A stretch of DNA of 64,000 nt from positions 870,501-934,500 of the forward strand of contig JAGTTD010000001.1 in NCBI GenBank assembly GCA_018398585.1, read 5' to 3'. Shown here one piece after another: positions 55,346-64,000 of the stretch (positions within the stretch are counted from its first letter, which is position 1; every line of letters begins with the position of its first letter). The position numbers and the translations under genes were made by a program. The stretch is from Simmondsia chinensis (lineage: Eukaryota > Streptophyta > Magnoliopsida > Caryophyllales > Simmondsiaceae). The notes under the pieces are model-generated. The model made no database searches. It was not told the DNA's origin and saw only the letters and a program-made list of their open reading frames with translations.

Positions 55346-55700
55346 AACCATCAAGTGCAGCAAGAAAAACTTCGAATCGGCTTACGCGAACCATAATTTA
55401 GACAAATCAACCACTCTTATGAAGAAAATTCCAGAAATACAAAGAAAAAAGTGAAAAAAATGAAATTTCTCTTCAAAACCTAACGTAATCACAACAAGCA
55501 ACAACTGAGAGAAAGAGAAAACTCACCAGCAAACACTCCAGGAAACCAAACGCTCGATCAATTCGAAAACGAAGATAGAGAATTGATAATCAAAGACGAA
55601 GATCAAATTGAATCGCAACGATCCCACAAAAACACAATCCCTAAACTGCACAAACAGTGAATATCATGAAGAGGAGAGAGAAAGTGGGAGTATGCAAATG

Positions 55701-56097
55701 CACGACTGGGTTGGGGGATTGGGGGACACTAAATAGAGAGAAAAAATGACGGAAATATCCTTCATGCAAACGTGTAGGAGTGGGGGCGATGGGTAAGGGT
55801 AGAAGTGTAATTTCAAGTAGTGAGTGAGGATGATGATGGGGTTGGGTTATATGATGAGAGATTTACACAGCCAGCCAGCGTTGATTTTTGACCGTTCGAT
55901 TGAATATCCCCAAACCCCCCAACCCACGCCGATCTGCTTTACTTTTCGTCTCTCTTTCTCTCTCTTTTCTGGGCTCTACTTTTACCCCTCGGTTATTTAC
56001 TCTTTTTAGGCTCCGTCTACTTAGAAAAAAAAATAAAAAATCGTACGGATTGGAGCCTCCAGCCTCTTTAATATTTTTTAGACCCCTTTAACTATAA
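55701..56097. other. Promoter-side spacer between bHLH gene and MULE
   Basis: Contains the presumed promoter of the bHLH gene on the minus strand. No confident TATA box. The frames at 55824-56091 are compositional. Confidence 0.35.
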
Positions 56098-56352
56098 ATA
56101 GACTCTTTTGGACAAAAATGCCCTCCCACCTCACCCCCCCCATCCGTCCCCTCTCTCTCTCTCTCTTTCTCTCTCCTCATTTAATGCAAGGCAGGCAAAA
56201 GTACACTCTTTTGACCTTTCACTCTCCTTTTCTTCATTTTTTTTTTTCCTTTTGAATTTTGTTTTGTCCAAAAAAAAATATAATTTCCAAATTTGCCCTT
56301 TCTTCTTCTTCCCTCCCAGACCTTGTTTAGGCGTGCTTGAAGTAATTAATAA

Positions 56353-58690
56353 AATCATACACTGGGTATGATTCCTTTTAATGGTGTAAAATGAGCTTAT
56401 TCAGGTGTATCACAAGAAATTAGTGGTAAAAGACTTATCATACACAATGTACGATAGGTTATAATGGCATAAAATCAACTTTTGCTTTTTGTTTCAAGTA
56501 ATTAGACGTACAGTTGGATGAAATCGAATCATACACTGGGTATGATGCGTTTTAATGGTGTAAAATGAACTTATTCAGGTGTATTCCAAGCAATTAGTGG
56601 TAAATGACTTGTCATACACAATGTATGATAGGTTATAATGGCATAAAATCAACTTTGCTGTTTTTTTCAAGTAATTACTGTTACAGTGGGCTGAAATCGA
56701 ATCATACAATGGGTATGATGAGTTAAAATGGTGTAAAATGAACTTATTCAGGTGTAGTTCAAGCAATTAGTGGTAAATGCCTTGTCATACACAATGTATG
56801 ATAGGTTATAATGGCAAAAAATTAACTTTTGCTTTTTTTTCAAGTAATTACTGTTACAGTGGGCTGAAATCTAATCATACAATGGGTATGATACTCTGAA
56901 ATGGTCTAAAATGAACATTTTCAGGTTTTATTAAAACAATTAGTGGTAAATGACTTATCATACACAATTTATGATAGGTTATAATCGCATGAAATCAACT
57001 GTTGCTGTTTTTTTTCAAGTAATTAGACGTACAGAGGGATGAAATCGAATCATACACTAGGTATGATGCGTTTTAATGGTGTAAAATGAACTTATTCAGG
57101 TGTATTACAAGAAATTAGTGGTAAATGACTTGTCATACACAATGTATGATAGGTTATAATGGCATAAAATCAACTTTTGCTGTTTTTTTCAACTAATTAC
57201 TGTTACAGTGGGATGAAATCGAATCATACAATGGGTATGATACATTTTAATGGTGTAAAATGAACTTATTCAGGTTCTTTTCAAGCAATTAGTTGTAAAT
57301 GACTTATCATACACAATGTAGGATAGGTTATAATGTCAAAAAATCAACTTTTACTGGTTTTTACTTCTAATTACTGTTAAAGAGGGCTGAATCGAATCAT
57401 ACAATGGGTATGATGTGTTTTAATGGTGTAAAATGAACTTATTCAGGTTTATTTCAAGCAATTAGTTGTAAATCACTTATCATACACAAATTATTATAGG
57501 TGTTAATGGCATAAAATTAACTTTTGCTGTTTTTTTCAAGTAATTAGGGGTAAGTGGTCTGAAATCGTATCATACACTGGGTATGATGTGTTTTAATGGT
57601 GTAAAATAAACTTATTCAGGTTTATTATAAGAAATTAGTGGTAAATGACTTGTCATACACAATGTATGATAGGTTATAATGGCATAAAATCAACTTTTAC
57701 TGGTTTTTTCAACTAATTACTGTTACAGTGGGATGAAATCGAATCATACAATGGGTATGATACATTTTAATGTTGTAAAATGAACTTATTCAGGTGTTTT
57801 TCAAGCAATTAGTTGTAAATGACTTATCATACACAATGTATGATAGGTTATAATGTCAACAAATCAACTTTTACTGGTTTTTACTTCTAATTACTGTTAC
57901 AAAGGGCTGAATCGAATCATACAATGGGTATGATGTGTTTTAATGGTGTAAAATGAACTTATTCAGGTTTATTTCAAGCAATTAGTTGTAAATCACTTAT
58001 CATACACAAATTATTATAGGTGTTAATGGCATAAAATTAACTTTTGCTGTTTTTTTCAAGTAATTAGGGGTAAGTGGTCTGAAATCGTATCATACACTGG
58101 GTATGATGTGTTTTAATGGTGTAAAATAAACTTATTCAGGTTTATTATAAGAAATTAGTGGTAAATGACTTGTCATACACAACGTATGATAGGTTGTAAT
58201 GGCATAAAATCAACTTTTGCTGTTTTTTTTCAAGTAATTAGGGGTACAGTGGTCTGGAATCGAATCATAAACTGGGTATGATGCTTTATAGTGGTGTAAA
58301 GTGACCTTATTCAGGTATATTAGAAGTAATTAGCGGTAAAGAGCTTGTCATACACAATGTATGATAGGTTTTATTGGCATAAAATCAACTTTTGCTGTTT
58401 TTTTCAAGTAATTAGGGGTACAGTGGTCTGAAATCGAATCATACACTGGGTATGATTCATTTTAATGGTGTAAAATGACCTTATTTAGGTATAGTTGAAG
58501 TAATTAGCGGTAAAGATCTTGTCGTACACAATGTATGATAGGTTTTAATAGCATAAAATCAACTTTTGCAGGTTTTTCCATTTATTTAAGGGTACAGTGG
58601 TCTGAAATCTGCTTATATACGTGTATTTCAAGTTTTATTGGTATATGATGCACTTCATACACGGTGTATGATGGGTAATATTTGTGTAAA
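56353..58690 (+). repeat. Tandem array, ~174-bp unit, 13-14 copies
   Basis: Units start 'aatcatacactgggtatgat' (or 'caatggg') at 56353, 56527, 56700, 56873, 57048, 57222, 57395, 57568, 57742, 57915, 58088, 58263, 58437 and about 58610, giving periods of 173-175. Each unit is a dimer of related halves of about 84 and 89 bp. The second half starts 'tcatacacaatgtatgatag'. Three consecutive units (57222-57741) are repeated almost exactly at 57742-58261, a higher-order repeat of 520 bp. Confidence 0.95.
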
Positions 58691-58770
58691 ATCAGCGTTT
58701 ATTTGTGTATTTTTGGGATGTGTATTTGGAAAAAAAAATATACATTTTGAGTATATCCGTACAATTTTTC

Positions 58771-59106
58771 TTCAAAAAGGCCCTCCCATTCACCCCCCCC
58801 CCCCAACCCGTCCCCTTTCTCTCTCCTCATTTAATGCCATCCGTACCCCTGCTCTTGCCTCATTTACTTACAGCTGTAAAACCCCTTCCCGCCTTCCTGT
58901 CTTCCCCATAAGCAACTTGTTTTACAAGCCACCAGTCACTCTCCTCTTTCTCTCACCCGTTCATTCTCTCTCTCCTCTTTCCGAATTTGTTCATCCTCTT
59001 TCTCCTCTACTTCAGCTGCGATTGTTGTTCCCGTGGGTCTGACCTCTGTTTTCACACCTTCATCCTTGATCTATAGCTGCTCCAATCTTTAATCACCATT
59101 TTCGAA
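58771..59106 (+). promoter_or_regulatory. C/T-rich leader upstream of the Ulp1 pseudogene
   Basis: Begins with a C run and CT-rich DNA duplicated from 56108-56200. It continues with pyrimidine-rich, UTR-like sequence to 'ccattttcgaag', where a strong donor GTGAGTAAG starts at 59107. Probably a first non-coding exon; inferred. Confidence 0.4.
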
Positions 59107-59152
59107 GGTGAGTAAGAGTTATTTTTGTAGGGTTTAGGGTTTTGGTGCTCCA

Positions 59153-59861
59153 ATGTATAATATCCGTTTGTTTCGTACCATTTCCGAAAGTGGAATCCCG
59201 CTTGAGTCAGCTTTTACTGACTTTGATTCGTTGATCATTAAGTTCCTTGCCGGGGATGCCACGTATGGGGTCAGCTGCCACAACGTGGATCGGATATACA
59301 TGCCCATTAATCAACCTAATCAACATTGGTTCCTTGCTGCCATCCATCTTAATGATTGGCGGATACAGGTATTTGATTCCTTGTACGCCGCCAAATCCAG
59401 GGCAGCAAGATTAGAACATGTGGAACCAATTGCAAAATTGCTTCCACATGCTCTAGCGTTGGTTAATTTTTGAGATGTCCGAAAGGACCTCATACAGTTC
59501 AAGGGCAAGCCTTTCTCGGTAACTTACAAACAGAATGAATGTCCTCAACAAGGGGGGTATGACATCTACTTCCCATGCAATTTTACTATTCCGTTCATTT
59601 GGACTTTTAGTTATGAAGTGGATGCAAAATAGTCATTACTTGCAATGATGTACAATTTCTGACTGTGAAATCTGTATTAATATTAACTGCAGGTCAGACT
59701 GTGGAATTTTTGTTGTAAAGTTCATAGAGTTTTTGCTTACCAAAGGACTGAGCATCTCCCAATGCACGCAAGAGCAGATGGGGAAATTGCGGTTGTATAC
59801 TTCCGTACACTTGTACAAACATGGAAGGAATAAACGGCTTCAATTGCATGCATGTCCATAA
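59153..59861 (+). pseudogene. Ulp1-type (C48) cysteine protease domain carried by the MULE
   Basis: Exon 1 (to 59556) encodes Y-M-P-I-N-Q-P-N-Q-H-W-F-L-A-A-I-H-L, then I-Q-V-F-D-S-L: the catalytic His (H-W) and Asp (F-D-S) of SUMO-protease-like C48 enzymes. It has one in-frame TGA at 59471-59473. A phase-2 intron (59557-59692, GTATGA..TGCAG) joins Q-Q-G to G-S-D-C-G-I-F-V-V-K-F in exon 2 (59693-59861), giving the catalytic Cys (codon 59700-59702). It ends K-R-L-Q-L-H-A-C-P then TAA. The triad is otherwise complete, but the long N-terminal part of such MULE proteins is missing. Ulp1 enzymes remove SUMO from proteins. The role of the captured domain in transposition is unknown. The single stop suggests recent loss or a sequencing error. 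Confidence 0.8.
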
Positions 59862-59910
59862 AATTATGTTATTCATTATACATTGTTTTCATTATACTGA
59901 AAGTTGTATG

Positions 59911-60145
59911 TAATAAAAATGCATACTTGTACCAAAGGATTTACATTGTATTCATTATATTGAAAGTTGTATGTAATATTGTATATTTCGATGTTGTTGT
60001 ATGTTCCTATTGATGTATTTTTAAATGTTGTAATAAAAATGTATACTTGTACCAAAGGATTTACATTGTATTCATTATATTGAAAGTTGTATGTAAGTTT
60101 ACATATATTTCGATGTTGTTGTATTTTCCTATTGATGTATTCACA
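59911..60145 (+). repeat. 120-bp tandem duplication after the Ulp1 gene
   Basis: The block starting 'taataaaaatgcatacttgt' at 59911 recurs at 60031 with 'accaaaggatttacattg' and 'gaaagttgtatgtaa' in both. Two copies, slightly diverged. Confidence 0.85.
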
Positions 60146-60159
60146 CGTGCAAAGGTTGT

Positions 60160-60600
60160 TATTAACCATTCAAACTCATCCTACACCGTTTATGATTGGT
60201 TATACACCACTAAGTACCTAAAACACAATTGTAGAACTTGATTTTTCACCCATATAACTCATCATACACAGCGTATTAATGGTGTGACACCAATAATTTC
60301 CAACAAACTTAAAAATATATGCACAGCCCGTGATTTTACCATACATAAAACTCGTCATACACTGTGTATGATACGTAGAACTTGACACACATTAAAACCC
60401 TGCATACAATTTGCATGACAAACTGGACATATATAACTACTGGAACTACATACAGTTGTCCCTCTGCATATGTTGTCTGTAAAGTGCATCCACTGCATGC
60501 ATACAAAGTTCAAGATCCTTATCATGCGGATGAAGTTCACACCATTACAACTCATCGTACACCGTACACCATGTGTGATTGATCATACACCACTAATTGC
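60160..60600. repeat. Degenerate MULE repeats
   Basis: Scattered 'tcatacacagcgtatta', 'cgtcatacactgtgtatgat' and 'ttatacaccactaagtacct' words without regular spacing. Relics of the same monomer. Confidence 0.6.
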
Positions 60601-61004
60601 TTGGTAGGCCGTTGATGAAACATGACCCGTAGAAGTGCCACCTCTCTTTGTGTCTCAGCTGTCACTGGCCCACCACCGCCGCTGCTAGAGCCACTTACAT
60701 TAGGAATTTAAACGGGTCGATATATTGAGGACCGTATATGCTTGGCTTCCTGTCCATCTCATCCCTTTATAGGGGGAGAACCGTGGGAGAGGGGTATGAT
60801 AAAGTAGGTGGTAGTTGAGGTTATTAAATGCCTTGCTTTGTAGTCCATTATGACCCCCTGAACATTCAATGTTCAACCACCAACCAACCCAACCGCTCAG
60901 CCTCATCCATATAAATCAACAAGGGCATTTATATTGCTTGGTACACAATTTCATTGATGGTTGTGGCAATTATAGTGTTTCGAATACTTAGTAGTGTTTT
61001 GCTT
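60601..61004. other. Unique spacer inside the MULE
   Basis: No gene. Possible 3' sequence of the flanking repeats. Confidence 0.4.
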
Positions 61005-62065
61005 ACCATATATAGTGTATGATGAGTCTTAATGGTGTGAAATCAACTTGTACAAGTGTGTTTCAACTACTTAGTGGTGTATAAATTACCATACTTAGTG
61101 TATGACAAGCCTTAATGGTGTGAAATCAACTTGTACAGGTATGTTTCAACTACTTAGTGGTGTATGACTTACCATACTTAGTGTATGATGAGTCTTAATG
61201 GTGTGAAATCAACTTGTAAAAATGTGTTTCAACTACTTAGTGGTGTATGACTTACCATACTTAGTGTATGACAAGTCTTAATGGTGTGAAATCAACTTGT
61301 ACAAGTGTGTTTCAACTACTTAGTTGTGTATGACTTACCATACTTAGTGTATGATGAGTCTTAATGGTGTGAAATCAACTTGTACAAGTGTGTTTCAACT
61401 ACTTAGTGGTGTATGACTTACCATACTTAGTGTATGACAAGTCTTAATGGTGTGAAATCAACTTGTACAAGTGTGTTTCAACTACTTAGTTGTGTATGAC
61501 TTACCATACTTAGTGTATGATGAGTCTTAATAGTGTGAAATCAACTTGTACAAGTGTGTTTCAACTACTTAGTGGTGTATGATGAGTCTTGATGGTGTGC
61601 AATCAACTTGTACAAGTGTGTTTCAACTACTTAGTGGTGTATGACTTACCATACTTAGTGTATGATGAGTCTTGATGGTGTGAAATCAACTTGTACAAGT
61701 GTGTTTCAACTACTTAGTGGTGTATGACTTACCATACTTAGTGTATGATGAGTCTTGATTGTGTGAAATCAACTTGTACAAGTGTGTTTCAACTACTTAG
61801 TGGTGTATGGCTTACCATACTTAGTGTATGATGAGTCTTGATGGTGTGAAATCAACTTGTACAAGTGTGTTTCAACTACTTAGTGGTGTATGACTTACCA
61901 TACTTAGTGTACGACAAGCCTTAATGGTGTGAAATCAACTTTTACAAGTGTATTTTAACTACCTAGTGGTGTATGACTTACCATACTTAGTGTATGACAA
62001 GTCTTAATGGTGTGAAATCAACTTCTACAAATGTGTTTCAACTACTTAGTGGTGTATGACTTACC
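61005..62065 (+). repeat. Tandem array, 83-bp unit, about 12-13 copies
   Basis: Starts of 'accatacttagtgtatgatg' (or close variants) at 61005, 61088, 61171, 61254, 61337, 61420, 61503, (a short unit), 61648, 61731, 61814, 61897 and 61980: a strict 83-bp period. Copies are very similar to each other, more than in the left array, so this array was amplified or homogenised later. Confidence 0.96.
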
Positions 62066-62392
62066 TTTGATGCTGATACGTGTGGCGATACACCATCCAC
62101 GCATGTCGACATACATCGTAACACACTTGAAAAACACATCAACCACTTAGAACACACAATTGGGACCAACTTCAAATCAATTCATTGACAGCTTTCATTA
62201 TAGGAATATACAACAGTATGGAAATATACACATTTTTCATTACCCTATTACGTACACATCACAACCTTCCGACAATTTTCAGTACACTGGATACAACGTA
62301 AATCCTATGGTAATGTACAATGTAAATCCTATGGTAAAACGAAATTATATAGGTATGTCACAAGTAAAATTTATACATTTGAAGACTATAAG

Positions 62393-63286
62393 TTAATTTG
62401 GAGGAGGGACTTGAGATGGACGGCCGGAGTTGGATGAGGTGCATTCGCCATTAGGATGCAGAGCAATTGGATTCTTGCACGTGGATCGGTTATGCCCGTG
62501 TTCCTTGCACCGACTGCACCTTTGATGAACACGCTTCTCACCGACAGACGGAATCCTCCTCTTCCGCCTCCTCCCAGAAGAGGTTCTAACGTCGGGTGGA
62601 AGAAGATTCATGTCAGCTACATCACGAGGGATACGCCAGTCACTTATGTGTGGCATCGGGTAGACGACACCTCTATACGACTCGTACCAATATTCTCTAC
62701 TGTAGTACGGCGAGCACAAGTCGTACAGAGCATAAGGACTGTGCTGTACCACTGCTAACGCATGCTCACATGGAAGCTGCTCAAGCTGAAACCTGCGGCA
62801 GGTACATGTCCAGAGCGACATATCTATTACAAAGTTTTTCTCCCCATCGATGACGTCGAACGTATGATCATCAGCTCGCAATATCTGCATTACCACAATA
62901 ATAGACAAACGCGTCAAACAACCAAGGTGCATGCAAAATACAAAAATATGAGAAAATAAGACAATATGTACGGAGCTTACCGTCATCGTTCTTGCTAACT
63001 TGAATCTGTCTTGTAATTTTTTTTCGACGTCGGGGGACATTGTACTGATGCAAGCTTCAGCCTTGGCTCTTCTTTCGTGAAACCACCTCTGCAACAGTAG
63101 CCTACACTCATCAACAATCACCTCCGCATCCAACTGAGCACCAATCACCTCCGCCACAGTCCTTTGCAAACCAGCGAAGTCAGTTTTCTCATCCACAAAA
63201 ATATAAGCCAATTTTTCACCAGCGTACTTTGCTCTCTCCCTAAAGTAGCCACCGTACAGAACGCATGCAATAGCAGCATCACCCAT
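62393..63286 (-). pseudogene. MURA transposase derivative lacking the catalytic core
   Basis: The start is taken at 63286 (M-G-D-A-A-I-A-C-V-L-Y-G-G-Y), after a splice acceptor ('cttgtccacag') that makes the longer frame unlikely. Residues up to about 50 match the N-terminal domain of plant MULE proteins. From about 52 the sequence is already C-terminal (E-C-R-L-L-L-Q-R-W-F-H-E-R-R). An intron at 62885-62980 (GTAAGC..TGCAG, 96 bp, itself stop-free) follows. Then come the SWIM zinc finger (C-T-C-R-R-F, P-C-E-H-A), C-S-P-Y-Y-S, and a CCHC knuckle (C-S-R-C-K-E-H-G-H-N-R-S-T-C). The whole DDE domain between is missing, yet the frame is continuous. It cannot catalyse transposition but could still bind DNA. 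It might be a regulator or simply a deletion derivative. Confidence 0.82.
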
Positions 63287-63359
63287 TACTGTGGACAAGA
63301 AAAAAACATGATATCAAAGCAAAATTGACATGAAACACACTAGGGTGGAATGAAAGTAC

Positions 63360-64000
63360 AGCATTGAAACCACTAAAAACGGTGTATGATTGGTTTAAAA
63401 CCATAATACACAAATAACACTACTTTAAGAAAGAATACATGGTGTATGATTTGCGTTACAGTCATAAACAAGTTCATCACACACCTTTTAAAGCAATCAT
63501 ACACGGTCTACGGTTAAGGATACCACATTTTATACACGGAAGACACCAAAATAGGTTCATCCTAGACCAATCAAACCTATCATACACGGTGTATGGTAAG
63601 CCATACACCATTCTGTACTTAAAAGACACCAAAATAAGTTCATCATACACCCTTTGAAGCTCTCATACACAGTGTATGATGGATTATTCACCATTAATTA
63701 CTTAACATACACAAACATAGGTTGGTTATACACCATTAAACCCAATCCTACACAGTGTATGACTGATTATACACCATTAATTACTTAACATACACATACA
63801 CAGGTTGTTTATACACCATTAAACCCAATCCTACATACTGTATGACTGATTATACACCATTAATTACTTAACATACACATACACAGGTTGGTTATACGCC
63901 ATTAAACCCAATCATACACAGTGTATGACTGATTATACACCATTAATTACTTAACATACACATACACAGGTTGGTTATAGGCCATTAAACCCAATCATAC
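63360..64000 (-). repeat. Reverse-oriented MULE repeat array, 83-bp unit, runs off window
   Basis: Irregular copies at 63370-63700, then regular units beginning 'aatcctacacagtgtatgac' at 63744, 63827, 63910 and 63993, an 83-bp period. The reverse complement matches the forward monomer of the other arrays ('atcatacactgtgtatgatt', 'ttaatggtgta', 'aagtaattaatggtgtat'). Many units carry the near-perfect palindrome CATACACAGTGTATG. Confidence 0.93.

Larger units (their letters stand above)
53816..55700 (-). promoter_or_regulatory. Long 5' leader of the SAC51-type gene, with repeated donor segments
   Basis: Upstream of the conserved uORF are further leader exons and introns. Two related segments, about 54775-54965 and 55350-55535, both end (minus strand) at a donor of the form TG/GTGAGTTTTCT. 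The likely first exon is 55535-55690, pyrimidine-rich, ending 'gagtgtttgctg' before that donor. Short ATG frames in the leader agree with the family's many uORFs. TRIM-like LTR fragments occupy part of the introns. Exon borders other than those of the conserved uORF are tentative. Confidence 0.5.
56098..64000. mobile_element. Large MULE of Ulp1-carrying (Kaonashi-like) type, right end outside window
   Basis: Contains a Ulp1-type C48 protease pseudogene (+), a MURA-type transposase derivative (-), and four sets of tandem repeats built from one monomer. The left and middle arrays are forward, the array at the right edge is reversed, so the repeats form a very long, imperfect inverted terminus. 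Plant MULEs that carry Ulp1 genes and lack ordinary TIRs are known (Kaonashi group). The left border is uncertain: a C/T-rich block at about 56108-56200 is duplicated at 58770-58850, so the end may lie at either. No TSD can be checked without the right end. Confidence 0.65.

Noticed and set aside
59471..59473. Selenocysteine or readthrough at the TGA in the Ulp1 frame
   Set aside because: Higher plants lack the selenocysteine system and nothing suggests readthrough. A point mutation is simpler.
61005..62065. CRISPR-like array
   Set aside because: Contiguous 83-bp tandem repeats without unique spacers in a plant genome. They are part of a transposon.

Overview
This window is nuclear DNA from a dicotyledonous plant. 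The evidence is spliceosomal introns, AT-rich spacers, plant-specific gene families (zinc-finger homeodomain, RLCK-type kinase, SAC51-type bHLH), a Ty1-copia element with a plant-type primer-binding site, Mutator-like (MULE) and hAT-type DNA elements, and SINEs with the TTG-repeat tail known from angiosperm Au SINEs. The species cannot be named from the sequence alone. There are no prokaryotic features and no CRISPR array.

Host genes are few. A single-exon zinc-finger homeodomain gene lies at 13499-14224 (-). A single-exon receptor-like cytoplasmic kinase lies at 45645-47087 (-). A SAC51-type bHLH gene has its main ORF at 51974-53005 (-). Its long, intron-containing leader carries a spliced, peptide-conserved upstream ORF (53225-53815) and reaches about 55.7 kb. 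A short GC-rich piece at 37177-37380 may be one exon of an unrecognised gene.

Almost everything else is transposon debris, much of it resolvable to single insertion events by target-site duplications (TSDs). The dominant family is a SINE with a 5S rRNA-derived head and a 3' tail ending in TTG repeats. About 20 copies or fragments occur in both orientations. The same tail forms the 3' end of an RTE-type LINE (25512-27483) in this window, which points to a SINE/LINE partnership. Also present are tRNA-derived SINEs, many 3'-end fragments of an L1-like LINE with GT-rich 3' UTRs, TRIM-like LTR fragments, hAT-type MITEs with perfect 8-bp TSDs, other inverted-repeat elements, and one degenerate Ty1-copia element (40175-45255) just downstream of the kinase gene.

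The last 8 kb (about 56.1-64.0 kb, running off the end) looks like one large MULE of the Ulp1-carrying (Kaonashi-like) kind. A forward array of about 174-bp repeats is followed by a Ulp1 protease pseudogene, a forward 83-bp array, an oppositely oriented MURA gene that has lost its catalytic core, and a reverse-oriented 83-bp array. All arrays derive from one 83-90 bp monomer centred on a CATACAC/GTGTATG palindrome. A 100-base assembly gap sits at 38588-38687.
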